Below, piece after piece: positions 17,994 through 27,300 of a stretch of 64,000 bases of DNA; position 1 is the stretch's first letter, and every line of letters begins with the position of its first letter. This stretch comes from a bacterium (lineage in GTDB: Bacteria > AUK180): contig JAGLGN010000001.1 in assembly GCA_023144005.1 (NCBI GenBank), positions 1 through 64,000 on the forward strand. Reading direction: 5' to 3'. The notes below the pieces were generated by a model. It made no database searches. It was not told the DNA's origin and saw nothing but the letters and a program-made list of their open reading frames with translations. The position numbers and the translations under genes were made by a program.

Positions 17994-18022
17994 AGTATAT
18001 CAAATATAAAAACACAAGTCAA
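17994..18022 (-). promoter_or_regulatory. Promoter of the 277-aa lipoprotein gene
   Basis: Minus-strand TTGACT (18017-18022) and TATACT (17994-17999) have a 17-bp spacer. AGGAGG follows before the ATG. Confidence 0.75.
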
Positions 18023-18047
18023 GAAAAAGTGAGTGTGACGTATGACG

Positions 18048-19325
18048 TTACTTGACTACCCCCAGTACCTTTAAATCCCAGGTTATTTCATTTATCTTGA
18101 AATTATCCCATGGGAAATATCTGAGTCCCGTATATACGCCCGGTTCATGAGGAGCATCTCCCATATTCTTCAATTCTTTTTTTGCCTGCCTGATTATTCT
18201 GTCCACTCCCTCTTTGGGTTGGGAATGCTTACCGGAAAGAAAAAGTTCAGGAGAATTATTCAGGAGCCAGAAATCTCTTGCATTTTCGCGACTTGGGTCA
18301 TTGAATAAACAAATGAAATCTACAGCATTCTTTTGCAGCATCTTCATAAGGTCTTTCTCTCCGCTTCCGGGAAGGGAGCTGTCAAAAACAAGGTACACAT
18401 GATATGTCTTCTCGGCGGGCTCATTTTCGAGTTTCATCACAGAATTAAATAGATCAGCTACTTCACCGACGGACGGAGATAATCTATGATAGGAATAATC
18501 CCATTGTTTTATTTTCCCCGCAGCCAATTCCAAAGATAATTTCCCGATCTTCTTAGAATTATAATAGGACTGCGCTTTGATAGTATCTCCATTCATCGAA
18601 GGTTTCTTAATAAGAATGCCGTTCATTCCGAAAAGCACCATATCCACATGCTTCAATTCAGCCAGTGCCGTAGCGGTCTCATTATTGACAAAGCCCGCGA
18701 CCACGATCAGGTCGTTCTTCTTTCGCTTTTCCCTGATCACCCGCTTGACCGCGGCGATCGGGTCACCGATATCATCGGCTGAAAATTCCTTGGAAATACT
18801 TACAGCCTTCAGGTCAGGGACCGAAACGCCAATTATCAGGATCCTTTGATCACCCACTCTCTTAATAACATAATCCTTGAAGAGCTTCAATTCACCTTTA
18901 TAATTTGCCATGACGAAATTATAACCAAGGGAAGAAATTGTCTCCCTAAGGTAATTTGCGGAATACTGGAACTCTGATAATCCCGGAATAACGGCGGCAT
19001 AATCAATGCGCCTGTAGGCATCCTTGAGTAATCTGTTGCGCTCTTCACCCTCAAGGGTGCCGAACCATTCTCCGTAGCCGCCGGCGAACATTCCGCCGGT
19101 ATCTATAAAGATCGAATTATCATCCTTCACATCACCCAGAAATTTCACTCGGCGGGATATACCGCCGTCAGGGTTGATAGGGCATGTACAAGGAGCTATC
19201 GAGCCGAATGTTTTACCTGTGAAAAATATATTCACTCCGGTTGATAAGCAAATGCTGGGAAAAATCAGAAGAACAAGGATCGTAAACAACAACTTTCTCA
19301 TGTGTAATTGTATTTTAATCACCAT
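18048..19325 (-). CDS. Exported UshA/metallophosphoesterase-like protein with CTC motif
   Basis: The 425-aa protein has a signal peptide but no lipobox. Its mature start (NIFFTGKTFGSIAPCTCPINPDGGISRR, split as FFTGKTFGSIAPCTCP then GGISRR) matches a UshA/5'-nucleotidase-like family that normally reads GxxxPCGCxxxxGGxARR. The family is related to metallophosphoesterases, but the usual DxH metal motif is not evident here, so catalysis is doubtful. A clear paralogue lies at 29801-30667. The start may be the ATG at 19325 or an in-frame ATG 24 bp later. The function is unknown, probably periplasmic. Confidence 0.65.
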   Translation of the reverse strand: MVIKIQLHMRKLLFTILVLLIFPSICLSTGVNIFFTGKTFGSIAPCTCPINPDGGISRRVKFLGDVKDDNSIFIDTGGMFAGGYGEWFGTLEGEERNRLLKDAYRRIDYAAVIPGLSEFQYSANYLRETISSLGYNFVMANYKGELKLFKDYVIKRVGDQRILIIGVSVPDLKAVSISKEFSADDIGDPIAAVKRVIREKRKKNDLIVVAGFVNNETATALAELKHVDMVLFGMNGILIKKPSMNGDTIKAQSYYNSKKIGKLSLELAAGKIKQWDYSYHRLSPSVGEVADLFNSVMKLENEPAEKTYHVYLVFDSSLPGSGEKDLMKMLQKNAVDFICLFNDPSRENARDFWLLNNSPELFLSGKHSQPKEGVDRIIRQAKKELKNMGDAPHEPGVYTGLRYFPWDNFKINEITWDLKVLGVVK

Positions 19326-19364
19326 AAAAAATCAAATCTCCTATTTAGTGTAGTGTTTCATACT

Positions 19365-19724
19365 TTATTTAGAAATGAACAGCTTCAACGCAATGGCCAT
19401 CAAATAGACCGCAAAAACCTTCCGCAAAAGATCCTCCGGGATATTAATGGCAATTTTCGAGCCAAAGTACCCGCCTATCATGAAGCCCGCGGCAATAAAA
19501 GCGCCGGCGGTGATATTAACAAATCCGGCTTTGTAATAGGTCATTGCAGCCAGGAGGCCGATGGGAGGGACCAGCAGGGCAAGTGTAGTCCCTTGAGCGG
19601 TTTTCTGAGTAAAACCGAACAAGAGCACCAATAAGGGCGTTATCATAGTTCCGCCTCCTATCCCTATGACCCCGCTTATCGAACCTGCAGCAAGTCCCAA
19701 TATAATAAAGCCGACAATATTCAT
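19365..19724 (-). CDS. Half-size TauE/SafE-like membrane protein
   Basis: The 119-aa protein has about four hydrophobic segments and the TauE/SafE N-terminal signature GVIGIGGGTMITPLL. Full TauE/SafE (DUF81) proteins have about 250 aa from two homologous halves; only one is present here, so it may work as a homodimer. Members are proposed to export sulfur-containing anions. The start at 19724 is chosen because CTCCTT on the plus strand (AAGGAG on the minus strand, 19732-19737) is 7 bp away; an adjacent ATG is also possible. Confidence 0.8.
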   Translation of the reverse strand: MNIVGFIILGLAAGSISGVIGIGGGTMITPLLVLLFGFTQKTAQGTTLALLVPPIGLLAAMTYYKAGFVNITAGAFIAAGFMIGGYFGSKIAINIPEDLLRKVFAVYLMAIALKLFISK

Positions 19725-19752
19725 CATCACTCTCCTTTGTATCTTATTATAC

Positions 19753-19780
19753 ATTATAAGGATAAGAAAAAGTTTTTCAA
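19753..19780 (-). promoter_or_regulatory. Promoter of TauE/SafE-like gene
   Basis: Minus-strand TTGAAA (19775-19780) and TATAAT (19753-19758), spacer 16 bp. It is divergent from the dsbD promoter just to its right. Confidence 0.65.
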
Positions 19781-19786
19781 GAACTA

Positions 19787-19814
19787 TTGACAATTCAATA
19801 TTAAGTATTATAAT
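19787..19814 (+). promoter_or_regulatory. Promoter of dsbD
   Basis: Consensus TTGACA (19787-19792) and TATAAT (19809-19814) with a 16-bp spacer. AAGGAG at 19828-19833 is 6 bp before the ATG. Confidence 0.8.
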
Positions 19815-19839
19815 ATTCTAAAACTCAAAGGAGTCAGCA

Positions 19840-21642
19840 ATGAAGAGAGCCATATTACTGATAATCACCGTCTTTCTGATGCTTTTCACCCTTATTAACG
19901 CAGAAGGAATTTTCGAAAAAGAAGATAATGCCATCGTAACATTTACCGTAAACGGGTCATTTATTTCAAAAGAGGGTCTTCTTCTGATAAGCATCGGCTA
20001 CCGTATCAAAGACAAGGTTCACATCTATACCTTTTCACCGATCGCCAACGACCTGGCCTTTGAAATAACCTCTGGAGAATTAGTAAAGGCGGACTTCCCC
20101 GAAAAGATCGAAAAAGACAATGAGATATTTCTGGCCGAGAAAGGAGAATTCTTCCTTTATATAAAAGATGCTCAGGGTGAGGGTAATGTAAAAATATCTT
20201 ATCAGGGATGCTCCGATGCCGGATTATGTTATATTCCGGAGAGCAGGAAAGTAAGTTATAAAGCAGAGATCTCTGAAGACCTGCCGAAAGAACTCTTTCA
20301 GAATGACACAAATGCTGAGCCTGAAAGTAATGAAATAGAAGCGGAGAGCCCTTCAGAAAGAAAGGATAAGAAATTGGAGGGATTATTGCGTAAGCATATC
20401 AACAACCCTCTCTGGGCGATCCTTCTTGTCTTTCTGGCGGGTATACTGACATCGCTGACGCCATGTGTTTATCCGATGATCCCTGTTACCATATCCTACT
20501 TCGGAAAAACCGGAGAAGGCGGATCCGTTAAAGGAAGTTTCATCGCGTCTGTCTTCTATGTACTGGGATTGGCGGCAACCTATACATCTCTTGGCGTCCT
20601 GGCGGGATTGACCGGATCGGCATTCGGCAGCTTCACAGGAAATAAATTCATCCTCCTTGCGTTCGCCGTATTGTTCTTCTTCATGGCTTTTATGATGTGC
20701 GATTATATCACCCTCCCCGGAACCGCTTTGATCTCAAGCGCAGGAAAAAGAAATAAAAGATCGTTCTTTCAGCCTTTTATCTTAGGATTAATTACAGGAT
20801 TGGTAGCATCACCCTGCGTCGGGCCTGTGGTGCTCTTTCTTCTTACGATCATTATTTCAAGCGGTAATATTGCATACGGAGCATTATTGATGTTCTTCTT
20901 CTCTCTGGGGTTGGGACTCATATTTATCTTTATCGGGACCTTCTCAGGAGCATTGAACAAACTGCCGCGTGCGGGAATGTGGATGGAAAGGGTCAAGGTG
21001 ATCTTCTCGATCCTCATGGTAGGAGTAGCGGTCTATTTTCTCCAAACAGCACTCGGATCATTCATCAAAGCGGGAGCAGCGGAGATATCGATCGGGATCG
21101 GAATAATGTTCGCTCTGTTCTTCCTGGGATTTTTCGATATTGATAATTGGAAAAATACCTCTGACATTTCAATGAAAAAGAGAGGACTCAAGATATTTCT
21201 TCTTTTCCTAGTATTTCTTCTGGGAACCGCCTTACTTATCAAGGGAGTGATCATTTCTTCCGGATATTTCTCTGCGGATAGATTAGAGAAAAGCGCTGTC
21301 TTGAAATGGCATGCTTCATTGGAAGAGGGCAAGAAAGCGGCTAAAAAGGAAGGTAAACTTATTTTCCTGGATTTCAGGGCGGATTGGTGTGTGATGTGCA
21401 GGGAGTTTGAGAATTTAACAACACATGACAAGCAGCTGCAGGATGCCTTGAATAATTTCATTCTGGTAAAACTTGATTACGATAAGAATGCCAAGCTCGC
21501 AAAAGAAAAGTTCAAGGTAATGGGATTGCCTACTTTCCTCATCCTGGATCATAACGGAAAAGTCCTTCTCCGTGAAAGCGGCTTCTTAAATCTTAAAGAA
21601 TTCCGAAAGGATCTTCTTGAAAAAATAGGGACGGTGCTTTAA
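19840..21642 (+). CDS. dsbD: Thiol:disulfide interchange protein DsbD
   Basis: DsbD carries electrons from cytoplasmic thioredoxin across the inner membrane to periplasmic thiol proteins. The 600-aa protein has a signal peptide and an N-terminal DsbD-alpha domain with the paired cysteines in GCSDAGLCY. A multi-span membrane core follows with SLTPCVYPMIP and SPCVGPVV, each holding a redox cysteine. The C-terminal thioredoxin domain has DWCVMC. The final residues GTVL and the TAA stop are encoded by the left inverted repeat of a RAYT element, so the natural 3' end has probably been altered by insertion. Confidence 0.95.
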   Translation: MKRAILLIITVFLMLFTLINAEGIFEKEDNAIVTFTVNGSFISKEGLLLISIGYRIKDKVHIYTFSPIANDLAFEITSGELVKADFPEKIEKDNEIFLAEKGEFFLYIKDAQGEGNVKISYQGCSDAGLCYIPESRKVSYKAEISEDLPKELFQNDTNAEPESNEIEAESPSERKDKKLEGLLRKHINNPLWAILLVFLAGILTSLTPCVYPMIPVTISYFGKTGEGGSVKGSFIASVFYVLGLAATYTSLGVLAGLTGSAFGSFTGNKFILLAFAVLFFFMAFMMCDYITLPGTALISSAGKRNKRSFFQPFILGLITGLVASPCVGPVVLFLLTIIISSGNIAYGALLMFFFSLGLGLIFIFIGTFSGALNKLPRAGMWMERVKVIFSILMVGVAVYFLQTALGSFIKAGAAEISIGIGIMFALFFLGFFDIDNWKNTSDISMKKRGLKIFLLFLVFLLGTALLIKGVIISSGYFSADRLEKSAVLKWHASLEEGKKAAKKEGKLIFLDFRADWCVMCREFENLTTHDKQLQDALNNFILVKLDYDKNAKLAKEKFKVMGLPTFLILDHNGKVLLRESGFLNLKEFRKDLLEKIGTVL

Positions 21643-22545
21643 TTCTTTAGTTTTTCAAATACTGTGTTATTCTGCCAGGACTTCTCCCAACAGCACGAGA
21701 TATACCCGACTTACTATAACCCCTTTTATATAAAAAGCGCACTAATTTCTTTAATGTAACAGTGAACTGATGATTCCATTTTAATTGGAATATATCCTCA
21801 TAGACATAATCCGTTTTCAAAAAATATTTATCGATCACTTCTTTTATGGGGGCTTTCTTCTCTTCAGAGCGCATGTCAAAGGATTTTAAAATAGTTTTCC
21901 TGGATCTTTTTGCAAGGTTCAAGTACTCTATTTTATCTCCAATTATATTCATACATTTGGGAATCTCTTCAAAGTCTGGCGATGCAGAAAAATCATCCAT
22001 CGAGGTCGTTTGCAAGAATCCAGGGATCTTCACAATGTTCTTAACATTAGAATTGTTTTGAGGATCGAAATAAATGCGATAGCTTGAGAAAGAATAATCC
22101 CCCGGCTTATCACAAAGATGTGCCTTCACAGGATTCATGTGTATGTAATGTATCAGGGAAATGAGATAATCTTCCTTCGCCACATAGAAAGATTTAAATC
22201 GGCCTTGAAAGACATGGCCAACCGTCATATATTTGGCATTAAAATATATGGCATAACTCGTATTCAGCGACCTCATCATTTTCTGAAGAGAATCAGTTTT
22301 CCTGTGTAGCAGGAAATGAACATGATTCCTCATCAGGCAAAAGGCATTCAAATCTATCTTAAGTTCGCTCAGTAATTTTCTTAATATTGCGAGATAGACC
22401 ATCATATCATCATCAGAAAAGAAAAGTGGGTTTTTCCGCTGACCTCTGGAAATGATATGAAAATAGGAATCCGGAAAATCAAATCTTGCAGTTCTATTCA
22501 CACATACCCCCCTACGAAAACTAAAGAATTAAAGCACCGTCCCTA
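21626..22545. mobile_element. RAYT element bounded by perfect 29-bp inverted repeats
   Basis: The left repeat (21626-21654, starting TAGGGACGGTGC) and right repeat (22517-22545, ending GCACCGTCCCTA) are perfect inverted copies over 29 bp. The only gene inside is a Y1/HUH transposase. The dsbD stop and the transposase stop lie within the left repeat, and the stop of the Clp-like gene shares its final base with the right repeat. No target duplication longer than the shared TAG is evident. This resembles REP-associated tyrosine transposase units flanked by their own palindromic sequences. Confidence 0.85.
21647..22501 (-). CDS. REP-associated tyrosine transposase (RAYT, Y1 family)
   Basis: The 284-aa protein is a HUH/Y1 transposase of the IS200-like superfamily. 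It has YFHIISRGQRKNPLFF at the N-terminus, the metal-binding His pair in MRNHVHFLL, GHVFQGRFKS, and the candidate nucleophile region HYIHMNPVKAHL. RAYTs cut single-stranded REP sequences, and the C-terminal helix-turn-helix-like tail (SGISRAVGRSPGRITQYL) could bind DNA. It begins with GTG after a G-rich stretch and is intact. It is embedded between inverted repeats and transcribed against dsbD. Confidence 0.92.
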   Translation of the reverse strand: MNRTARFDFPDSYFHIISRGQRKNPLFFSDDDMMVYLAILRKLLSELKIDLNAFCLMRNHVHFLLHRKTDSLQKMMRSLNTSYAIYFNAKYMTVGHVFQGRFKSFYVAKEDYLISLIHYIHMNPVKAHLCDKPGDYSFSSYRIYFDPQNNSNVKNIVKIPGFLQTTSMDDFSASPDFEEIPKCMNIIGDKIEYLNLAKRSRKTILKSFDMRSEEKKAPIKEVIDKYFLKTDYVYEDIFQLKWNHQFTVTLKKLVRFLYKRGYSKSGISRAVGRSPGRITQYLKN

Positions 22546-23901
22546 AGTTATAACAATTGTACCTTTACTTATATTAAATTTGAAGGACTTTTTTTGAGGA
22601 TGGTCCTTGATCTTCTTCAGGAGGGGTATAAGTAATTTCCTCTCAATAAATGAGGATATCTGATTTGGTACTACCTTGGTTTCTTTGAAGTATTCCTGAG
22701 CAAGATAGGAGACCACCGACTTTGTACAGTTGATCTCAAAGCCCTTTTCTTTGATTTGGTCTTTTACCAGGGCTATCTTCCTTTTGAATATTTCATGATA
22801 ATCCTCGACGGAAATATCGTTGAATATATAAACACCATCAAGGAGTGAGACAAATTCCGATCCGTATTCACTTGCGATAATGGTCTTGATCTCTTCATTT
22901 GTCTTCTCTTCTGTGGGGTTTTGAAAACCTATTTTCTTGGTGAGATTCTTAACAATATTTTTGTCCAGCGTTAGAATTAATACTGCATTTTCAAAGGAAA
23001 GCTTCTCCCCCTTGATAAAAATATGCCCCTTAGAGAATATCTGGGTCAATAGAAAGAAGAGTTTTTTAGAAATAAATTCAAAGTGCTTGATCAGGAAAAC
23101 CTTGTCTCTATCGGTCTTGACCATCTCTTTGAACATGAAAGATTGAATATCCTCGCGTGACTCAACTTCGGATGGTGGGTTCTCATTGGCGATATTCTCA
23201 ATTTCGTCCAGCATGCTCAAATCCAATTCCGCCACACTCTCTCTTGACTCAAAGACCACTTCCGCGATTGAATAGGCCAGTTCCGATTTCCCTGTGGATT
23301 TATTTCCTATGAACATAAATACACCGTTGGGCAAATAGGGTTTCAAGTCCAAAGAAAAATATTTCAATACAAGGAAATCCGAGATATCCGAAACAAAATC
23401 CCTGTTAAGGAATACCTTGCCGAGAAGATCATTTTCAAAATTAAATGGATCTATCTTTTTTCGGCGGGGACGGTGTGTGGGAGGTTTTAATTCTCCGGGT
23501 TTGAATTGACGGCCGAAGGTTCCCCTTGAATTCAGGATCGAATATCCTTTATCATACATATCCTGAGGGATATTTTTTGTTTTTACTCCCAATCTCAACG
23601 CCGATAGGACCAGATGGTTCAGGTCGATCTTCACTGAGAGATTATTTGAGGCAATGGTCGCCGCTCCGCTGAGCACCATTTCAAATTCATTGTCAAAGAG
23701 GACCTTTGATTCATTTTCTTTTAAGAAATCCACATATGTGGAAAAGAGTTCCACTGCGGAAGAGGATTCGGGAGAGATATATTTATTCCCGCTCGCCGCG
23801 AAATGTGAAAGTATCTTAAAAAGTCCGGGGTTCTGCGATTGATCATCCGCTTCTTCTCTGATGTCATTTAGGAATTTAGTCAATGCCTGAGAATATTTCA
23901 T
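22543..23901 (-). CDS. ClpA/ClpB D2-like protein with degenerate Walker B
   Basis: The 452-aa protein has a helical N-terminal region of about 180 residues, then one AAA+ module arranged like the second domain of ClpA/ClpB. Walker A reads GNKSTGKS near residues 199-206. The expected LLDEIEKA Walker B position reads FLIKHFEF near 268, followed by the usual FxxLxQIFxxG and IFIKGEKLSFENAVLILTLD context. A ClpB-like C-terminal small domain follows. Loss of the acidic Walker B pair predicts nucleotide binding without efficient hydrolysis. Only one AAA+ module is present. It starts 9 bp beyond a small CesT/YbjN-like gene, with SprA further upstream. Function unknown. Confidence 0.75.
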   Translation of the reverse strand: MKYSQALTKFLNDIREEADDQSQNPGLFKILSHFAASGNKYISPESSSAVELFSTYVDFLKENESKVLFDNEFEMVLSGAATIASNNLSVKIDLNHLVLSALRLGVKTKNIPQDMYDKGYSILNSRGTFGRQFKPGELKPPTHRPRRKKIDPFNFENDLLGKVFLNRDFVSDISDFLVLKYFSLDLKPYLPNGVFMFIGNKSTGKSELAYSIAEVVFESRESVAELDLSMLDEIENIANENPPSEVESREDIQSFMFKEMVKTDRDKVFLIKHFEFISKKLFFLLTQIFSKGHIFIKGEKLSFENAVLILTLDKNIVKNLTKKIGFQNPTEEKTNEEIKTIIASEYGSEFVSLLDGVYIFNDISVEDYHEIFKRKIALVKDQIKEKGFEINCTKSVVSYLAQEYFKETKVVPNQISSFIERKLLIPLLKKIKDHPQKKSFKFNISKGTIVIT

Positions 23902-23909
23902 ATTATAGC

Positions 23910-24344
23910 CTAATCAACGAAGCCCAGGAAGGAAGGCCTGACATCTCTGTATATATGGACCAGCAGATTGAGAAAGAACGGCAACTCGGCGGAAACCGTA
24001 TCTGTTTCTTTCAATAATGTGTAAACGATCTCGTTCTTCTGCTGTTCAACCGCAAATCTGCCATGCGAAGTTTCATCGTAATTCAGCTGGAGCAGGCGCA
24101 AGAACATTGCCCATTGTTTTGAGGGATTGGAAGGAAGATCCCCCATAGAAGCAGTGAGCCTTAGAAATTGACCGCTTTCATCAAGTATCTCCATCTGTAT
24201 CTTTATCACAGGGCCGTTCTTCTCTGTTTGAATGGAGAAGAACCATAGTCCCGGTATATCATCGACCTTTTCAAAAGGGATCTTCAGCTTGTTCAAGCCC
24301 TCATCCAACTTTTTTGCCTTTTCAAGAATAAGTTTTTTGTCCAT
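23910..24344 (-). CDS. Small CesT/YbjN-like protein
   Basis: The 144-aa protein has the alternation expected of type III chaperone-like (CesT/YbjN) folds. An N-terminal helix (KLILEKAKKLDEGLNKL) is followed by strands including WFFSIQ and IKIQMEIL, a middle helix (WAMFLRLLQLNY), a GRFAVEQQKNEIVYTLL hairpin and a C-terminal helix. The assignment is by pattern only. AAGGAGG precedes the ATG at 24344; an upstream in-frame ATG is less likely. It is followed closely by the Clp-like gene, which suggests a chaperone-adaptor pair. Confidence 0.6.
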   Translation of the reverse strand: MDKKLILEKAKKLDEGLNKLKIPFEKVDDIPGLWFFSIQTEKNGPVIKIQMEILDESGQFLRLTASMGDLPSNPSKQWAMFLRLLQLNYDETSHGRFAVEQQKNEIVYTLLKETDTVSAELPFFLNLLVHIYRDVRPSFLGFVD

Positions 24345-24361
24345 GGGGACCTCCTTATTGT

Positions 24362-24389
24362 ATTCTATCAAAATATTCTCTGAAGTAAA
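24362..24389 (-). promoter_or_regulatory. Possible promoter for the CesT-like/Clp-like pair
   Basis: Minus-strand TTTACT (24384-24389) and TAGAAT (24362-24367) are 16 bp apart, just after the AAGGAGG-containing leader begins. The -35 match is modest. Confidence 0.4.
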
Positions 24390-24394
24390 GGGGA

Positions 24395-27300
24395 TCAGAA
24401 AATAATATTTCCGCCGAAAGTAATTTTAAATTCTCTGTAATCAAGCCGGACTTCATTTAGATTATCGTAAATTGTGTATGAGATATTCGAGTTGAAAACG
24501 AAGTTCTTAGAGAATCTGTAATCAAATCCTCCATTCACATTGATATTATTTGATTCCGTGGCATTGATCTTATCGCTTCTTAGCATTGACATTGAAAATG
24601 CCAATTTGGTATTTACCGAGTTCTTTAATTTGATCTTTTTCTTCACAAAAGGTATCTTCAGCCCATACTTCAGGTCCATGCGGTAATTCCATGATGAAGA
24701 GAGTGTCAGATTGCCCTGAAAAGATTGAATGAGTCCCGCAATATTAGAGGTGGTCTCCACCCTATGTGAGTATGAGACACGCAAGGATTGATTGAGTTTT
24801 GATGAGAAATTGATGGGAAATGTCGCAGATGGTGTAAAGGTCTCCAGGCGGTAATTCGAATTCGACTTCTCATTGGATGTGTAATTGAATCCCAAGGTCA
24901 ATGAAGTCCTTTTGAGGAATTTGAAGAATTTGTCCAACTTTGTGATGGAGGCGTTTGAAACCAGCGAATGAGTGAAATCTGAATACGAACTGCCCAATTT
25001 TACCGTATCGGCTCTGCGGTAATTATAATTTCCCGATAGCGCTATAAATGACAATGGATTGTAGTTCATAGAAAAGGCGATCCTTTCCTGAACTGAAAGA
25101 TTATTGAATATCTCATCTTCAAATTGATCGGTAATGATCTTCACAGCATCTTCCACAGGGAAAATACCTGCCCAGCTTGAGATCTCGGACGCAGTAGAAT
25201 AATCGTAGGAGGCATTGATATTTATAGTTCCAAGGGAAAGGAATTTGGTCTTTCTGAAGATTGTAGAAAGGGACATACGATTGGATATGGAAACATTCGT
25301 AGAGAATTTCACATTAGTAGTGTCCTCCTCCGCTGATTTGTAATATGTTCTTGTTAAGGCACTTTTCACGGTAATATTCGGCTGTAGGAAATGTTTGAGA
25401 AGTTTTAAACTGGTGGAAAGATTATAGCTCATATTATCATTCTGCTTGAAACCGTCCTTTTCCGTATCATTATAGACAAATGTATTTTTCAGCTTGAGGT
25501 GTTTAATATCGAAATTCAAGGTGGCATTGTTTCTTGCGTCAAATGAATCCGTATCGGTATTATCATAATCCTGATTGAATTTCTTCAAAACAATGTTGCG
25601 GCCGCCGGAAATGTTGATATTCTGCAGAATAAAAAGCATATTACGGATCTTCACTGATACATTATGGATCTCATTGATGGCATTTGACTTGAGAAGGGCA
25701 TCTTCATCTCTGATGCCGTATGCCTTGTTCTGCCTGTTCGAATATGAATATGAGATCGACGGCAATTTAGACCAGAGAAGCTTGCCCAGATCCATATTTG
25801 TCGTAATACGGAAATTCTCACTTTCCGAGCGATAGTCGGCGACCCCGGAATCAGAGATATTGATGATCTCCTGAAGAGTAGAAGCGGAACTGGAATAACC
25901 CACCGTTATCGGAAGATACTTTATAGAATTCAGGGTAAGATTCGCGGATATTACCTCTTGGTCACGGCCGGTCCTTGAGCTTCCCAGAGAAGAAAAATTA
26001 CCGCCGACATTTGAATAAGATACAGATACGGGCCCAAGCCCGGGAAGTTCTGTGGATACAGCCGCTCTATATGCTGAATCCCTTAACACTTCGGGTGATT
26101 TCAAGATAATATTATTGATAAGTATCCTTCCTTCAATTGTTGTTTCTGTCTCAAGTTCAATTGCCATATACTTCACATTGTAAAGACTCGGGTTTCCCTC
26201 TTTCGAATATGAACCGTCGGCAACACGGGCATCTATCTGTTTAATATCGACCTCATTGGGTGTCCAGGAGCCGAAAGAGGGCTGAGCGAGAGGGAATCTC
26301 CAATAATTATTCTCATCGATACCCATTCTGAAATACAGCGTATAAGCTGCCGTATCAGGAAAGTGAGAAACAGAGCGTGAGGAGATCTCAAAGAACTTGT
26401 AATTACTTATATTAATGGCTTTGGACTCATTTTTCTCGGTGTAGCCAGTATGCGGCTGCGTGGAATTGCCGGTAATATAATAATCTATCAGCAATGCCTC
26501 TCTGTCTGTGATATCATCCTCATCAAAGAAGGCATCTCCAAAGGCCGGATCGTCCTTAGAAGCATTGGACAGATTGAAATACTCAATGAGATCGCCATCT
26601 ATCACGCGGCCCTTTTCCCATTGACTTCCTGAAATACCCAGATCCTGTATCTTGATCTGCACCGGGCCGGAAGTGGTCTCCACCCATAAGCGAAGATATT
26701 TAACGCTTGTAGCCGCGGGATTGCCGTATGTATCGGTTGCGGGATTGTCAAGGTTTAAAGGAATGGAGTAGAAGACCCAGCCGTCATTGCCGTCATTCGG
26801 GCCGGGAACGGATATAGAATAGGAATAATACCTGTCGGCGAAATCTACGAGGCCGTTGCCGTCCAGGTCCTCTTTCTGAAGGTAATTATCTCCGGCACCG
26901 TATGTGACCGGGCCGGAAGCAAAGCCGTTGAACTCTATTCCTATATCTTCAGAAATGCCGTCGACCTCGTCCAGACGGCCGTTAACGATCAATGTATCCT
27001 CGGAATCGTTCAAAGCATCGGCATCAGCATCCTCAGAGATCAGCCCTATATCGATATGCAGCGTAGCGATGGTAGCAGCGCCGGTATTCTTGATCCAGAA
27101 ATCCAAAGTGGACCGCTGTGAAATATCCATTAATGAGGATGAAATACAATTCGTTATCCCTCCCCAGCTGTCACTTTCATCAAGCTTGATCACCAAAGAG
27201 GTCTTCAACGGATTCTCGGAATAGAGATCAAATGTGTCATCCTGAGTAATGGGGCGGGAATCTCCATCGTTCGTGATATGATAAAAGCGGAACTTATTTT

